Of a DNA stretch of 64,000 nucleotides, positions 43,125 to 53,542 are shown in pieces. Location: positions 366,506 to 430,505 of the forward strand of contig SAXG01000039.1 in the NCBI GenBank assembly GCA_012932865.1, given 5' to 3'. The stretch is from Amylostereum areolatum (Eukaryota; Basidiomycota; Agaricomycetes; Russulales; Stereaceae). Below the pieces are notes generated by a model, which saw nothing but the letters and a program-made list of their open reading frames with translations, did not search any database and was not told where the DNA came from. Each line of letters begins with the position of its first letter. Position 1 is the first letter of the stretch. A program made the translations under genes and the position numbers.

Positions 43125-46100
43125 CTACCTCCCCCGTCCGCCAGCGACCCCCGCCCCCCGCCTGGCCCCAAGCCCACCCCTCTTCCCCGGCTCCTCCGTC
43201 GTCGTCTTCTTCTGCCACTGATCGATCAACCTGCCCACCCCCTGGTACGGCTTATCCGGTGACGGCGTGCGAGGCTCCGCCGGTATCGCACCGACATGGG
43301 TGTTCGTCGTCACCGGCTGTGCGGGCGAAGGCGCACGCCTCGGGAGCGCGAAGCCCGGCTTCGACGCTGACGCAGGTGGCTCCAGTGTCCTCCCAGATGG
43401 TATCCCAACGGGTGGTTTCTTGTCCCCCGCGAGCCCCGGAAGGCCCACAGGAGACGTTCGTGGCAGCCCCGACGGCGCCTTCGACGGGTCTCCGAGTTTC
43501 CCTTCCTCTGGAAGACCCAACGACCCTGTGGTTCCCCCGAACTGACTCCTGCTCCTTGCCCCTGGCATCGGGGACGCCCTGCCGGGGGACATAATTCCAG
43601 ACGACGTCCCGTGTGTGGCGACCTTGGTAACGGGTTTCGCGGCGGGCGCGGGCGCGATGGGTTTACCGCCCATCGCCTCATACTTCTGTACCATGTCCGA
43701 GATGGACGTTCGCCGCGTGGTCCTGCGCACCTTCGCGTCCGAGGGCAGGCCAAGCCCAGCGCTGGCGGGGGGCAAGTCTAATGCGGGTGGTTTGGTGGCG
43801 ATGGACGTAGACGAGATGATCATCGACTGGGGACGGCTGCGACCCTTGGATATGTTGAGCGGAGAAGGCGCCACGAGTTCGACGCCGTTCGTCGAGATCT
43901 TTCGCGAGCGCGAGTAGGGTCGCGTCGGAGAGAGGTTTTTCGCCGACATGGGCGTGGGTGGGGAAGGTAGCAGAGGTTGGGGGGATTGCGAGCGCGGTTT
44001 GGTGGAGACGTTGAGAGGAGGCAACAGCGACGAGGAGTCCCTGCCCTCGTCGTACTCCTTCCCAGGGGCAGCCGCCGTCGCATGCATGCCATTGACCCCG
44101 CGCTCCTTCTTGTCGACGCTGACGCCGCCGCCCCACAGATCGACCAGATCGTGCACGGAACTCTGCCTCCCCTTGCCCGGACGTCTGCGCTTCCCCTCGC
44201 CGACCTTCTCTTTGAACTCGAACACCTTCCGTGTGCCGTTGACGTCCTCCGGCCCCTCATCGCCACTGCTCACCGACGAGGAGTCTTTCATCTCCTTCCG
44301 TTGTGGGGTTCGCGTCTCCGCCACAGGCGACCAGTTCTCCGTCAACGACTCGTTCTTGGTGTTTGGAACGGCGGGCGGCACGGCGACGAGTGTGTCCACC
44401 GGGTTCAGCTTCGGCTTTGGCTTGACAGTGGGCCTGGGGCCCGAGTCTATCGTCTGCTTCCTTTCAGGCCTGCGCCACGACGACTCCGCGGAAGAAGGCA
44501 CTGTGGCGGCTGACGGAGGCAAGGGGATCTTCGACGTCGTCTCCGTAGTCGGCCTTCTGTCTGGTCTGCGCCATGTTGGTTCTGCGGGAGAGGGCGATGG
44601 TGACTCTGGCGAAGGTGGTGATTGATGTTGGCCGGTGACGGCCTCCTGTGGACTTGGGACCGCAAAGCCCCGTTCCATGACGGATGCGCGCTTGCTAGGC
44701 GAGTTGCGCAAGACGGGCGTTCCAGGCGGTTTATTCCCCTCTTCATCGTCCCCGGTCAACCAATCCTGAGGCTCCCATCGTCCAAGGATTTGGGTTTCAG
44801 AAGGCGTGCGCGGCGGTGACGGCGGTTTGTCGTGGTCGAGGGAAATCAGCGATTCAGGGGCTACCTGCCGAAGGGAAGAGGTGCTGGGAGGGTTGCGTTC
44901 GAGCGGCGGACGGACGATAAACTGAGAATGCTTGGTGCCCTCACTCCGCTCGACGTTCTTGGTCGACGCATGCGCTTCTCGAGACTCACGCATGGCTGCA
45001 CCGGCAACCTGCTCGGAACGCACGCCGTCGTAACTGAGCTTTCCCGGTCCCCAACTCAAGGCCAGCGGGTTCGCCGACGTCAGCGTTGGCCTGACCCCTC
45101 CTGTGAAATTGGTCCTCGACGGTTGACTCTGCGAAGGAGTAGCTCGCGAGGAATGTGCAGAGGGTTGTCTCGGGGGCAGGTGTGGTTGTGATGCAGCATG
45201 GGGAAGCGGCACAGAATCCGACGTAGAGGCACCGGGGGATAGAAGTGAGCGATCTAGGTCCTCTAGGGATGGGAATCGTTCTTCTGCCGTGAGATTGGGA
45301 GACGGCGAGAAGCTCGTGCGCGACACAAGTGCCGGAGGGGTCTGGCTGAGCGCTTTCCATGACGAGGACAAGGGCGGAGGGACGGGAGAGGGTGCTTTGG
45401 AAAACGGCTGAGGAGAAGGAGAGGGGCGGGGGCTGTATGCAGGAGCACGCGACGTGGCCCCTGGGATATCCAGGTTTCCCGACGAAGACCCCGGGAAAGT
45501 TTGTAGACATGGTAGCAAGTCCAGTCCTCAACTTGCGTGCCTCACCCAGAGTTGGCGCAGGTGGCTTGTCGGATGTAGAAAGTCCAAGACCATAAAAAGC
45601 ATCTCTAGGCTTGTTCGAAGCAGGCGCCTTTCGAGGGTCGCCGGCGGTCGTCCCACTGGATGAAGTGCGACCGGGAATCGAAATAGGTATTGAGCCCGAC
45701 TTGTCCACAACTAAAGGTGCTGTAGAGGCGGAGGCAGCGGCCGCTGCCGACGACGAACCCAACATCCCGTCGAACGAATCGCCAAAGCCCTTCCCAAAGG
45801 CCCCGTCCATTCCAGCCTGGAACGTCTTCCTGCGATCCCGATCCGATGGTTTATCTTCCAGCCGCGAAACGTCCCACGCGTCGTCCACGGTTTTCTTTGG
45901 GCCCCAAGAGGTAGGGCTGGTCAACCCAGACCGGTGCCCGCGTATGGGCTGGTGCGCGTTCTTCGCGGCCTTCCATGACGCTTCCTCGTCGACGCCAAAG
46001 TCGTCCGCCCATCTGCTATCGGGCTTTGACGGGCTGGACGGGCGAGAGGTTGACAGCATCGGAGGACGACCGCGGCGCATAGGAGCGATAGCTTCCAACA

Positions 46101-47417
46101 CCTTCTCGCGCGCTTGAACACCGGCATTCTTTCCCATAGCTTGTGGTTGCGAGGGCTGTGCCTGGGGAGCAGATGAAGAAGCGGACGAGCGGTATGAAAC
46201 GAGGTTATCGAGCTGAGATGAAGGTGCCTCGAGGGAGGGGCGTGTAGGAAGCATGGGCTGTTCGGGACGATTGTATGTGAACCGTGACTTGGTTCCGCGC
46301 ATGCGATGAACGACTTCTAGCAGGTCGAAAACGGATGGACGCTGAGCGCCGTGCTCGCGAAGCATTGACGCTGTCACCCATAGGTCAACACCGCAACATG
46401 GACATCGAAAGCCGGCAACTCACCGATCAACGCGTTCATTTGTGATGAATACACGGGGTATGTGGGGATCTTGTATTGCACATTGAGGATAGCGAGCGGA
46501 CCGTGCTCCTCGAACGGAGTGGTATAGTAGCATAGCTTGTAGAGAAGAACGCCCAGCGCCCAAATGTCGGACTTCTCGTCCACGGGTCGACGCAAGTAAG
46601 GATCGACCATCTCCGGTGCGCGGTATTGCAGCGTCGTATGTCTATTAAGATCGGCCTCGAGCGCTCGTATTTCTTGCGTAGAGGCTGGCGGTCGCGCGAC
46701 TGGGGTCGCGGATCCGAAATCACAAAGCTTGAAGAGCGTGTCCGAAGATTGCAGGATGTTCTCGACCTTGAGATCGCGATGGAGGAGGGCCGGGCGGAGG
46801 TTGTGCATCGCGGCCACGCCTTCGCAGACGTCCACGAATATTTGCAAGATCTCCTTCTCCGTGAGACGCTCCCGCAATCGCCTGTTCATCATGTCGATGA
46901 TACCGCCGCCTGCTCGGCGATGAGCCCGAGACGTCCGAAGAAAGGAGGGAGAGAAGGACGCGCACCGGGGCAGAACTCCATCAGGATGAAGACCTCGAAT
47001 ATGCCGTTGGATGCTCGATGCCATGCGGCGTCGATGAGGTGGACGATGTTGGGGTGGCCTTTCAATATTCGCTAGAGGACATTGTGAGACAAGCGCGGCA
47101 CGGGAGACTACGAACTGCGGTGCACGCACCATGATGTCCACCTCCTTCTTGACCTCTGACAGCATGACTTCGTTGGGAACGGCGATGCGTTTGAGAACAT
47201 GGTGCGTGGTTCCGTGGACGGGGGTGGGCGTCCTGACGAGGTAGACGTAGGCGTAGCCACCTGCGACGGACGGTCACGATCTCGCAACGGACAGCAACGC
47301 AGCAAACGAACCTTTGCTGAGATAGCGCTCGATCTGCACGCTGTATTTGTTGACGGAAATAGTCTGACCGGGGACGAGAGGGCCCTTGTCTGCCGTAGCA
47401 GCGAGATGGTGGGCCAT
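43125..47417 (-). CDS. NAK-family Ser/Thr kinase (Ark1/Prk1/AAK1 type)
   Basis: This is a kinase of the Numb-associated group that regulates clathrin-mediated endocytosis and cortical actin. From the start at 47,417 it reads MAHHLAATADKGPLVPGQTI SVNKYSVQIERYLSKGGYAY VYLVRT (Gly-rich loop). Next come HHVLKRIAVPNEVMLSEVKK EVDIM (VAIK-equivalent Lys and alpha-C Glu), GHPNIVHLIDAAW, LLHRDLKVENIL (catalytic loop), FKLCDFGSATPVA (DFG) and TLQYRAPEMVD (APE), then KSDIWALGVLLYKLCYYTTP FEE. After the kinase domain lies a long Ser/Pro-rich disordered tail to 43,125, ending in a Gly/Arg-rich LGARRGAGVAGGRGR. About six introns lie in the kinase half. Around 45,440-45,540 the coding frame changes. Either a 93-nt intron (GTGAGG...CCCAG) removes the junction, or there is a one-base error in TTTCCCGGGGTC. 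Confidence 0.88.
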
Positions 47418-47634
47418 TCGGTTTGCGGGGGTGAGCTCGGGTTGAGCTCGAGCTCGTTCCTGTTCTGGTTCACAACCCGTCTGAGTTTGGAAACAGCGCG
47501 TCGATCACGTGTCATCGCCTATTTTCGGGTTCCCTTTGCGTTCACAGAAATCCTCTCTCGTGCTCCCCAGTGTCGACTGCACTCCGGCGTTGTGCAGAAT
47601 GCTAGAATTATATCTCTATATCGAAACATTAAGC

Positions 47635-50506
47635 CTACAGCTTCAGTCCTCTCCGATACTTGATAAACGCCACCAAATTATCCCGCGCCTCCTCTCCCCG
47701 TCGCTTCAGCTCCCTTCCGCCCTCCTTCTTCCTATCGATCCCCTTCACCGCACGACGAACGCCCTCCACCGCGTCCGTCAGCCGCTCGATATAGCCTCCG
47801 GTCCGGAAGTTGACGTCGTACGGACGTCCCTCGTCCGAGTAGATGTCGATCAGAGACACCAGAGCCTGGAGGGCGGGCTCCGTCCCCGCCGGTGAGGGCG
47901 TGTTCCCGGCTGGCAAAAGCGAGAGGAGGTAGTCCGCGATGGCCTGCAGAGTGAACCAAAGTCAACGCCTGTGAGCAACATAGGCCAGCGAACGCACCTT
48001 GTTCGCCTCGACCGACTCGGCGTGCTGCGCGAGGCTCTCGAGCGTGCCGATGCACTTGACGCGTACCGCGTCGTCCGACCTCGAGTCGCACAGCTGCATC
48101 AACACCTTCACCTTCTCCTCGTCAGGAGCCTGCACAAACCAGCCAACCACGACATCAGCACTCGCCATCCCTCCACGCACGCGAAAGAAAGACCCAGCGT
48201 ACGATTTTTCCAGACCACACGATCCCCACGCCCCACAGCACCCCGACCCCGATCTCCCACATCTCCATCCGCCTCTCCTGCCCCAACCCGCCTTCCGTGC
48301 CCGTCGCGCCCAGCGCCCTCCACACGTCGTCCCACACCCGTCTCCCCGCCCCAACGTCCGCCACAACCGCCGGACTCGGGCTCGCCGCGAGCGCGAGGAA
48401 CGTGTTGTTCAGGCACTCGAGCGCGGAGATGTGGATCGCGCTGAGGACGGACGTCGTGGGCGGATGCGGGGAGGACGCGTTGGGCGGGGGGAAGGACAAG
48501 GGGGTGGGTTGGATGAGGTTCAGAAGAGGCTCGAGGAGGGTAGGCAGGAAGCTGGACGGCACGATGGTAGGCTCGGAGGGTGGAGGTACCACTGCTGGTC
48601 CTTCGTCGAGCGCCATCGAGTCATCGGCCGCATCGTCCATAGCATCGTCTCCTGCCCGACGTCCATCAGCGGCCCCCTCCAACGAAAATAGTCAACAAAA
48701 ACGAAAATACACACCCTCCGCTTCCTCCTCCTCCTCGGCTTCTTCCCCCCCTTCCACCTCCACCTCATCCGGCAACGTCGCGCACACCCCAGTCAAGATC
48801 TCCAGCGCAAGCTGCACCCCCTTCAACCGCGTCTCGATCCTCTCCAACTCGATCGTCTCGGACGACTTGTGATCGGATCCAGGCGCGTCCTTGGTCGGCT
48901 TCTCCACCTGAGGCTGTTCTCCCTGCCCAACACATAAACACCTCAGCCCCCCAACCCTCGCATTCCCACCGCACAAATCCCACGCACCTGCGTCTGAATG
49001 AGCTGCTGCACCGCCGCCGCCGCCGCATGCAACGATGCCCCCGTGATCACGGGCACCAGAACCGGCAACAGGACCTCCTTGTCCAAGTCCAACGCAGCCA
49101 CCGCCGACGGCGGCGGAATCGGAGCGACGTTTCTCAAAATACCTGTCCACGCTCTCCCGTCAGAACCGCGCCTCGACCGTTTCCGCGTGAAAAGGCCGCG
49201 AACCCAAAAATAAAAAAGCGATAAAAATAAAAATCGAACGCGAACTCACCGCACGCCAGAACGCGCATCGCGACCGCCCGCTCCTCGGTGGCCGGCTCCT
49301 TGCCCTTCCCGCCGAGGTCCCCGCTCCGCGCGCGCGCGATCTCGAGCAAGCACGTCAGGTAGCTCGAATCGGCGCGGATCTCCTCGGTCGCCGCTCGGTT
49401 GTCGTCCGTGAGCACGTACAGACACTGCGCTGTATACGGCCCCGCACCCGTGCATTCAGCGGCCGTAGATCGGGGGAAAGGGAAGGTGGGGCGGGGCGGG
49501 AGACGCACCTGCGGACGTGACCGTCGCGAGCGGCAGCTTGTCGCGGGACGCGAGGAAGGACATCAAGAACGGCACGAGCGCGAGCTGGTTGACGGCGCTG
49601 AGCGCCTTGTTCGACGTCTCCCTATAATAGCGAGCACAGTAATAGTAAGAACGAGACCAAGGAGACGGGGGCGCCCCGCGCGATCGATCCGGTGCACTGG
49701 GGGGAAACGCTGGGAACTCACGAGAGACACCATAAGATCGTGATCACGCTATCCGCAAACGCGTACACGACCGTCTGCGCATTCTCCGGCGCCGACTTGG
49801 GCGAGTCGAGGAACTGGCCGAGCGTGGTCGAGATCTGTATTGGTACGCAGCACCGGAACGAAAAGAAAGAAAGAAAGAAACAGAACGAGCGCGTGTATAT
49901 ACCCGGTCAGAAAAGCGAACGCCGAGGAGCGAGAGAGGGGACACGGAATCGCGCACTTTGGGGATGAAGGTCTGGAGGGGCGCGATGATGTTTTTGTTGT
50001 ACATCTCCGCGCAGATGTCGTATCCGCCGTCGATGCACAGATTCCTGCGCCGAGCCGCGGGGCAGCGTCAGCCGCGATATTCCTAGGAACGCAGAACTCA
50101 GAGAATGGACGGGAGGGCGCGCGTACCTCAGTGCCCCGGTAGCCTCCACCACGACCTCCTCGTCCGCGTCCGAGAGCCTCGAGATCAGCGCACCGACGAC
50201 GTTCTTCCCCTGGAGCAGCCTCCGCGTCGACGGATCGTTGTAGATCAGATTCGAGACCGCCACGCACGCCCACTTGCGCTCCGCGACGTCCGGGCTCTCC
50301 ATCTACACCCACATCCCGTAAGCCCCCGTACTTTTTCGAGGAGACGGTTAGAGATAAAGCACGAGCACCTTTTGGAGGATGGGCAGGATCGCCTCGGTTT
50401 TGGAGGAAGAGGAGGAGGCGGAGGCGAGGCCCTTGGGCAGGTGCGAATCGGGGACTCGCATGGGATTGTGTCTGCGCATTGCGCGCTTTTTCTGTGCTTT
50501 GCCCAT
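47635..50506 (-). CDS. Syo1/HEATR3-type importin adaptor
   Basis: This is an ARM/HEAT-repeat protein homologous to yeast Syo1 (symportin), which co-imports ribosomal proteins uL18 (Rpl5) and uL5 (Rpl11) for 5S RNP assembly. It starts MGKAQKKRAMRRHNPMRVPD, a basic terminus suited to a nuclear signal, then ILPILQK MESPDVAERKWACVAVSNLI YNDPSTRRLL. ARM-like repeats follow: DEEVVVEATGALRNLCIDGG, YAFADSVITILWCLSETSNK, and ATVTSAAQCLYVLTDDNRAA. A conserved acidic loop (EGGEEAEEEEEAEGDDAMDD) interrupts the superhelix as in Syo1. The end carries VRVKCIGTLESLAQHAESVE and EEARDNLVAFIKYRRGLKL. There are about nine introns in the GC-rich sequence. The overall order matches the family. Confidence 0.9.
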
Positions 50507-51081
50507 GGCTGGTGAAGCGTCAGAGGACGGTTACGGTGGATGAGCTCTGTGTGAGCAGTTTCAGTCGCGCTCTCGACTGGCAGTGGGAGATCTCAAAATT
50601 TGTGCGCGTTGCATCACGTGCCACGGAAGACGGGCCGTCGTTATTTCAAGCGTAGTTTTTCGGTCCACAGTGACGGTCAGTCCGGCTGTCTCCAAACTCT
50701 CTCTCCTCGCGATAGTCACGCATTTGCGATTCACGATGAAATTACGAGAGGTTATGATAAGAATATTGCAAGGAAAGGGGGTGATAAAAGCACACGTGAG
50801 ACTACACCTTTTTACAACTTGGGCAGGAGTGGGAAACGATGACGGTACTGAGTATATGCGAGGGGAGGGGGAAACTAGGGGCAACAATGTAAAAGAGGAC
50901 CAGAAGCGACGACGAACATGTGCGAATGAAGGGGGGGGGGGGCGTGGAAGTGAGCAGAGAAGGAAAGGAAAGGAAGGGGATATGCAAAAATAGACACGGG
51001 TATGTCTAAAAAAAGTCCGACGTACGGAAAGATGCAGTGTCTGAACCCGAGTCATGACAGACAAAGCCGACAAGGTCCTCC
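50507..51081. other. intergenic
   Basis: This is the promoter side of Syo1 and the 3' side of the next gene. It has a G12 run at 50,931-50,942. No gene is seen. Confidence 0.5.
50931..50942 (+). repeat. poly(G) tract of 12 nt
   Basis: This is an uninterrupted G12 run in intergenic DNA. Confidence 0.85.
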
Positions 51082-53129
51082 CTATGTGGGAACACTGGAT
51101 GACGAGACGACGTGCGAAGGGTGCGGTGGTCCTTCAGGCGGAACACCCAAAGTGTCAACCGCGACCGGATCGCCCTCGTCTTCGTCATCCTCCGGCGGCG
51201 CAGACGGGCCTAATCCCAACGACATCTCCTCCCCGTCCATCTCCAATGGCGGTGCCGACGGAACGACTCCTCCCACGGGCGACCCAGGCCTCTCCCAACC
51301 CGCATCGAAGGGCGGTGCGGAGGGCCCAACGACCGGCTCTACGCCCTCTATATCCATCTCGATCTCCTCATCGCGCTCGAACGCACACGGATACTGATCG
51401 AAATGCGATATCGCGAGCTTGCCCTTGGCTGAGGGGGGTGGGAGCCCGGACAGCGGCGGCGCGTACGCGGGTTCTGGTCCTGGCGAGTCCGGTGCGCAAC
51501 GGCTGGGGGGACCTAGGGCGTCTAGAGGGAAATCCACCGGGGAGACGTCGGCCAATTCTGGAGCAGATATTACGAGGGAGAGCACGCTCGGCCGTCCATC
51601 ATCGTCGACCGGAGCGCTCGCCATCGCCGCCCGTCGAGCGAGCAGCGTCTTGTCGTCCGTGGCAACATGCCCGCCATAAGTAGGTGTCACGGGAGATTCC
51701 TCGGTGTCATACACCGGCGTAGATGGCACATGTGCCGCTAAAAGGAGTTTGGACGAGCTCGGACGGGGCGTATCTTCGGGGTACGACGGTGCGTCCACGC
51801 CGAAAGCGTCCCCCTCACCGTTGTGACGGTAGTACGCGGGGGGATGTGGTATTGTTTGGCCGAGAGGGGAAGATGGGGGTGCGGGGGTGGCGGACATAGA
51901 AGCGCGCGGAGTTTCGTGGGTATCCGAGAGGGGGGGCAGGGAGGATGACGATGGGCGTGGGCTGGACGGGGGCGATGGCATGCCCGCATCTTCCGACAGT
52001 GATTGTCGCTGACTGCGAGAGCCTGTTAGTGAGAATGTGGAGATCGGTGACGCTGATCGGGAGAGGGAGGAGATGGATGATGGGTAGCGGTCTTCGTCCT
52101 CGCAGAGGGTTGTGGACGAGGGACCGTCAGAGGCCACGACGACCTTGTCCCGACGCCTGCGCCGAGCGGTGAAACGAACGTTGGCTTTCCACCTGCTGCT
52201 CGCGCGCGCCCAGCGCTTTTGAGAAACAACGGCCTGCCGCAGATCGTCGTCGGAGTCCCCCTCCCCGCCTCGCAGCTTCTTCTGCAACCGCTTCTCGACG
52301 TCCTTGTCCTTGTCCTTTCTCCTCGCCCGCCGCTTCCTTCGCCAGATGACGCACGAAACCATGAAGAACACGATGAAGATGGCGAGGGCGAGGGAGAGGA
52401 GGAGGATGGCGATGATGACGCCCTCCGAGATAGGGTCGTGTGGTTGCCAGCCTTGTGGGAGAGAGGAGAGGTCGAATTCTTCGAGGGAGGTGGAGGAGGA
52501 GGTGGCATCGGGGTCGACAGCCATGGACGTGGGATTCGGGTTGCTAACCTGATCGTTGATATCGTTGGAAATGACCGACGAAGGCGTCACCTAAAAACAC
52601 GCATGAGCCGTCCGTACCACGCGAGGGGGAAAAAAATAGGAGAAGGACGTACAGAGCAAGCAGCGGCGCCGTAGAGACTCCAATCGTCCGTTTTCCTCCA
52701 GAGGCCGTCGCTACCCTGTATGTATTGGTCCGGGAGACCGGCAGCGCGCACTTTGACGGCGGCGGTGGGTGCATTAGACGAGGTAGCAGAGGCGGGGGCG
52801 GAGCTGCTGGTGCTCGCGGCCTGAGAGGAGGAGGAGGCGGCGGCGAGGTTGTCGCTCCGCGGTCGGAATATAGGACTCTGGCTCGTGCTCGATGAAGGGA
52901 TAAAGAAAAGGAAGGTCGGGCTCGGCGGGTGAGGGGTGTAGAGGGTGACCGTGGACGACGCGTGGCGAAAGACCAATGGTCGCGAGGAAAGCGATGGTGG
53001 CCGATGAAGGCCGAGAGCGTGAAGAAAGCTTGCGATGTCTGAGTGGTCTGGAGGAGGAAGTGGACGGGGGGCAGTTCTTGGACGACCGCTCGGTATTGGG
53101 CTTGTGGTGTTGGGCCAAGGCCATGCCAA
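51082..53129 (-). CDS. single-pass membrane protein with three PSAPP motifs and a PPAY
   Basis: The main exon (52,587 downward) follows an extracellular part rich in Ser/Ala that ends LPDQYIQGSDGLWRKTDDWS LYGAAACS. The intron at about 52,590-52,655 joins in frame. One TM helix, EGVIIAILLLSLALAIFIVF FMVSCVIW, is followed by a strong stop-transfer and basic region (RRKRRARRKDKDKDVEKRLQ KK). The roughly 400-residue cytosolic tail is Ser/Pro-rich. It contains HPPAYYRH (a PPxY WW ligand, near 51,834-51,845) and three separate PSAPP motifs (GPSAPPFD, VPSAPPLE, GPSAPPED; minus strand, about 51,193-51,324). PSAP binds the UEV domain of ESCRT-I Vps23/Tsg101; PPxY recruits Nedd4/Rsp5. I do not recognise a named family. 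A cargo or adaptor protein for ubiquitin-dependent sorting is the natural inference. The 5' end (53,129) is uncertain, and no clear signal peptide was fixed. Confidence 0.75.
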
Positions 53130-53542
53130 GTGACTCGTGGAGGTCCGGGAGAGGGACCGAATAGGAAAGGTTCAGGGTAGAGATATAGCGAGATACCGCC
53201 TAAGGGAGGGCTGTATGCGTCGGGAGGGTGTGCGACATGCAAAGAGGGCGGGAGGGAAGGAGGACGGGGCAGAGGAGGACGAGGGACCGGTGGGGAGCAC
53301 CAAGGGAGCACAGGCGGCACTCGACCGACCGCCGACCGCTTCCTGTTGATAAGGCAGTTCGTTCACCTATATTTAGACTTGTCAACGTTTTCACTAAAAA
53401 TATATCCAATTCCACCAATAAGCGCCGGACACCTCGACCTCAAGCGCCGCCTCGCTCTCCTTCACTCTATCCAGCTATATGTATATATATATTATTCCGT
53501 ACAAAGAACAAGAAAACCATTCCAGTCAACCCACCCACGCGC

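Noticed and set aside
43948..44625. 225-codon plus-strand open frame
   Set aside because: It lies antisense to the disordered tail of the NAK kinase and mirrors its Ser/Pro repeats.
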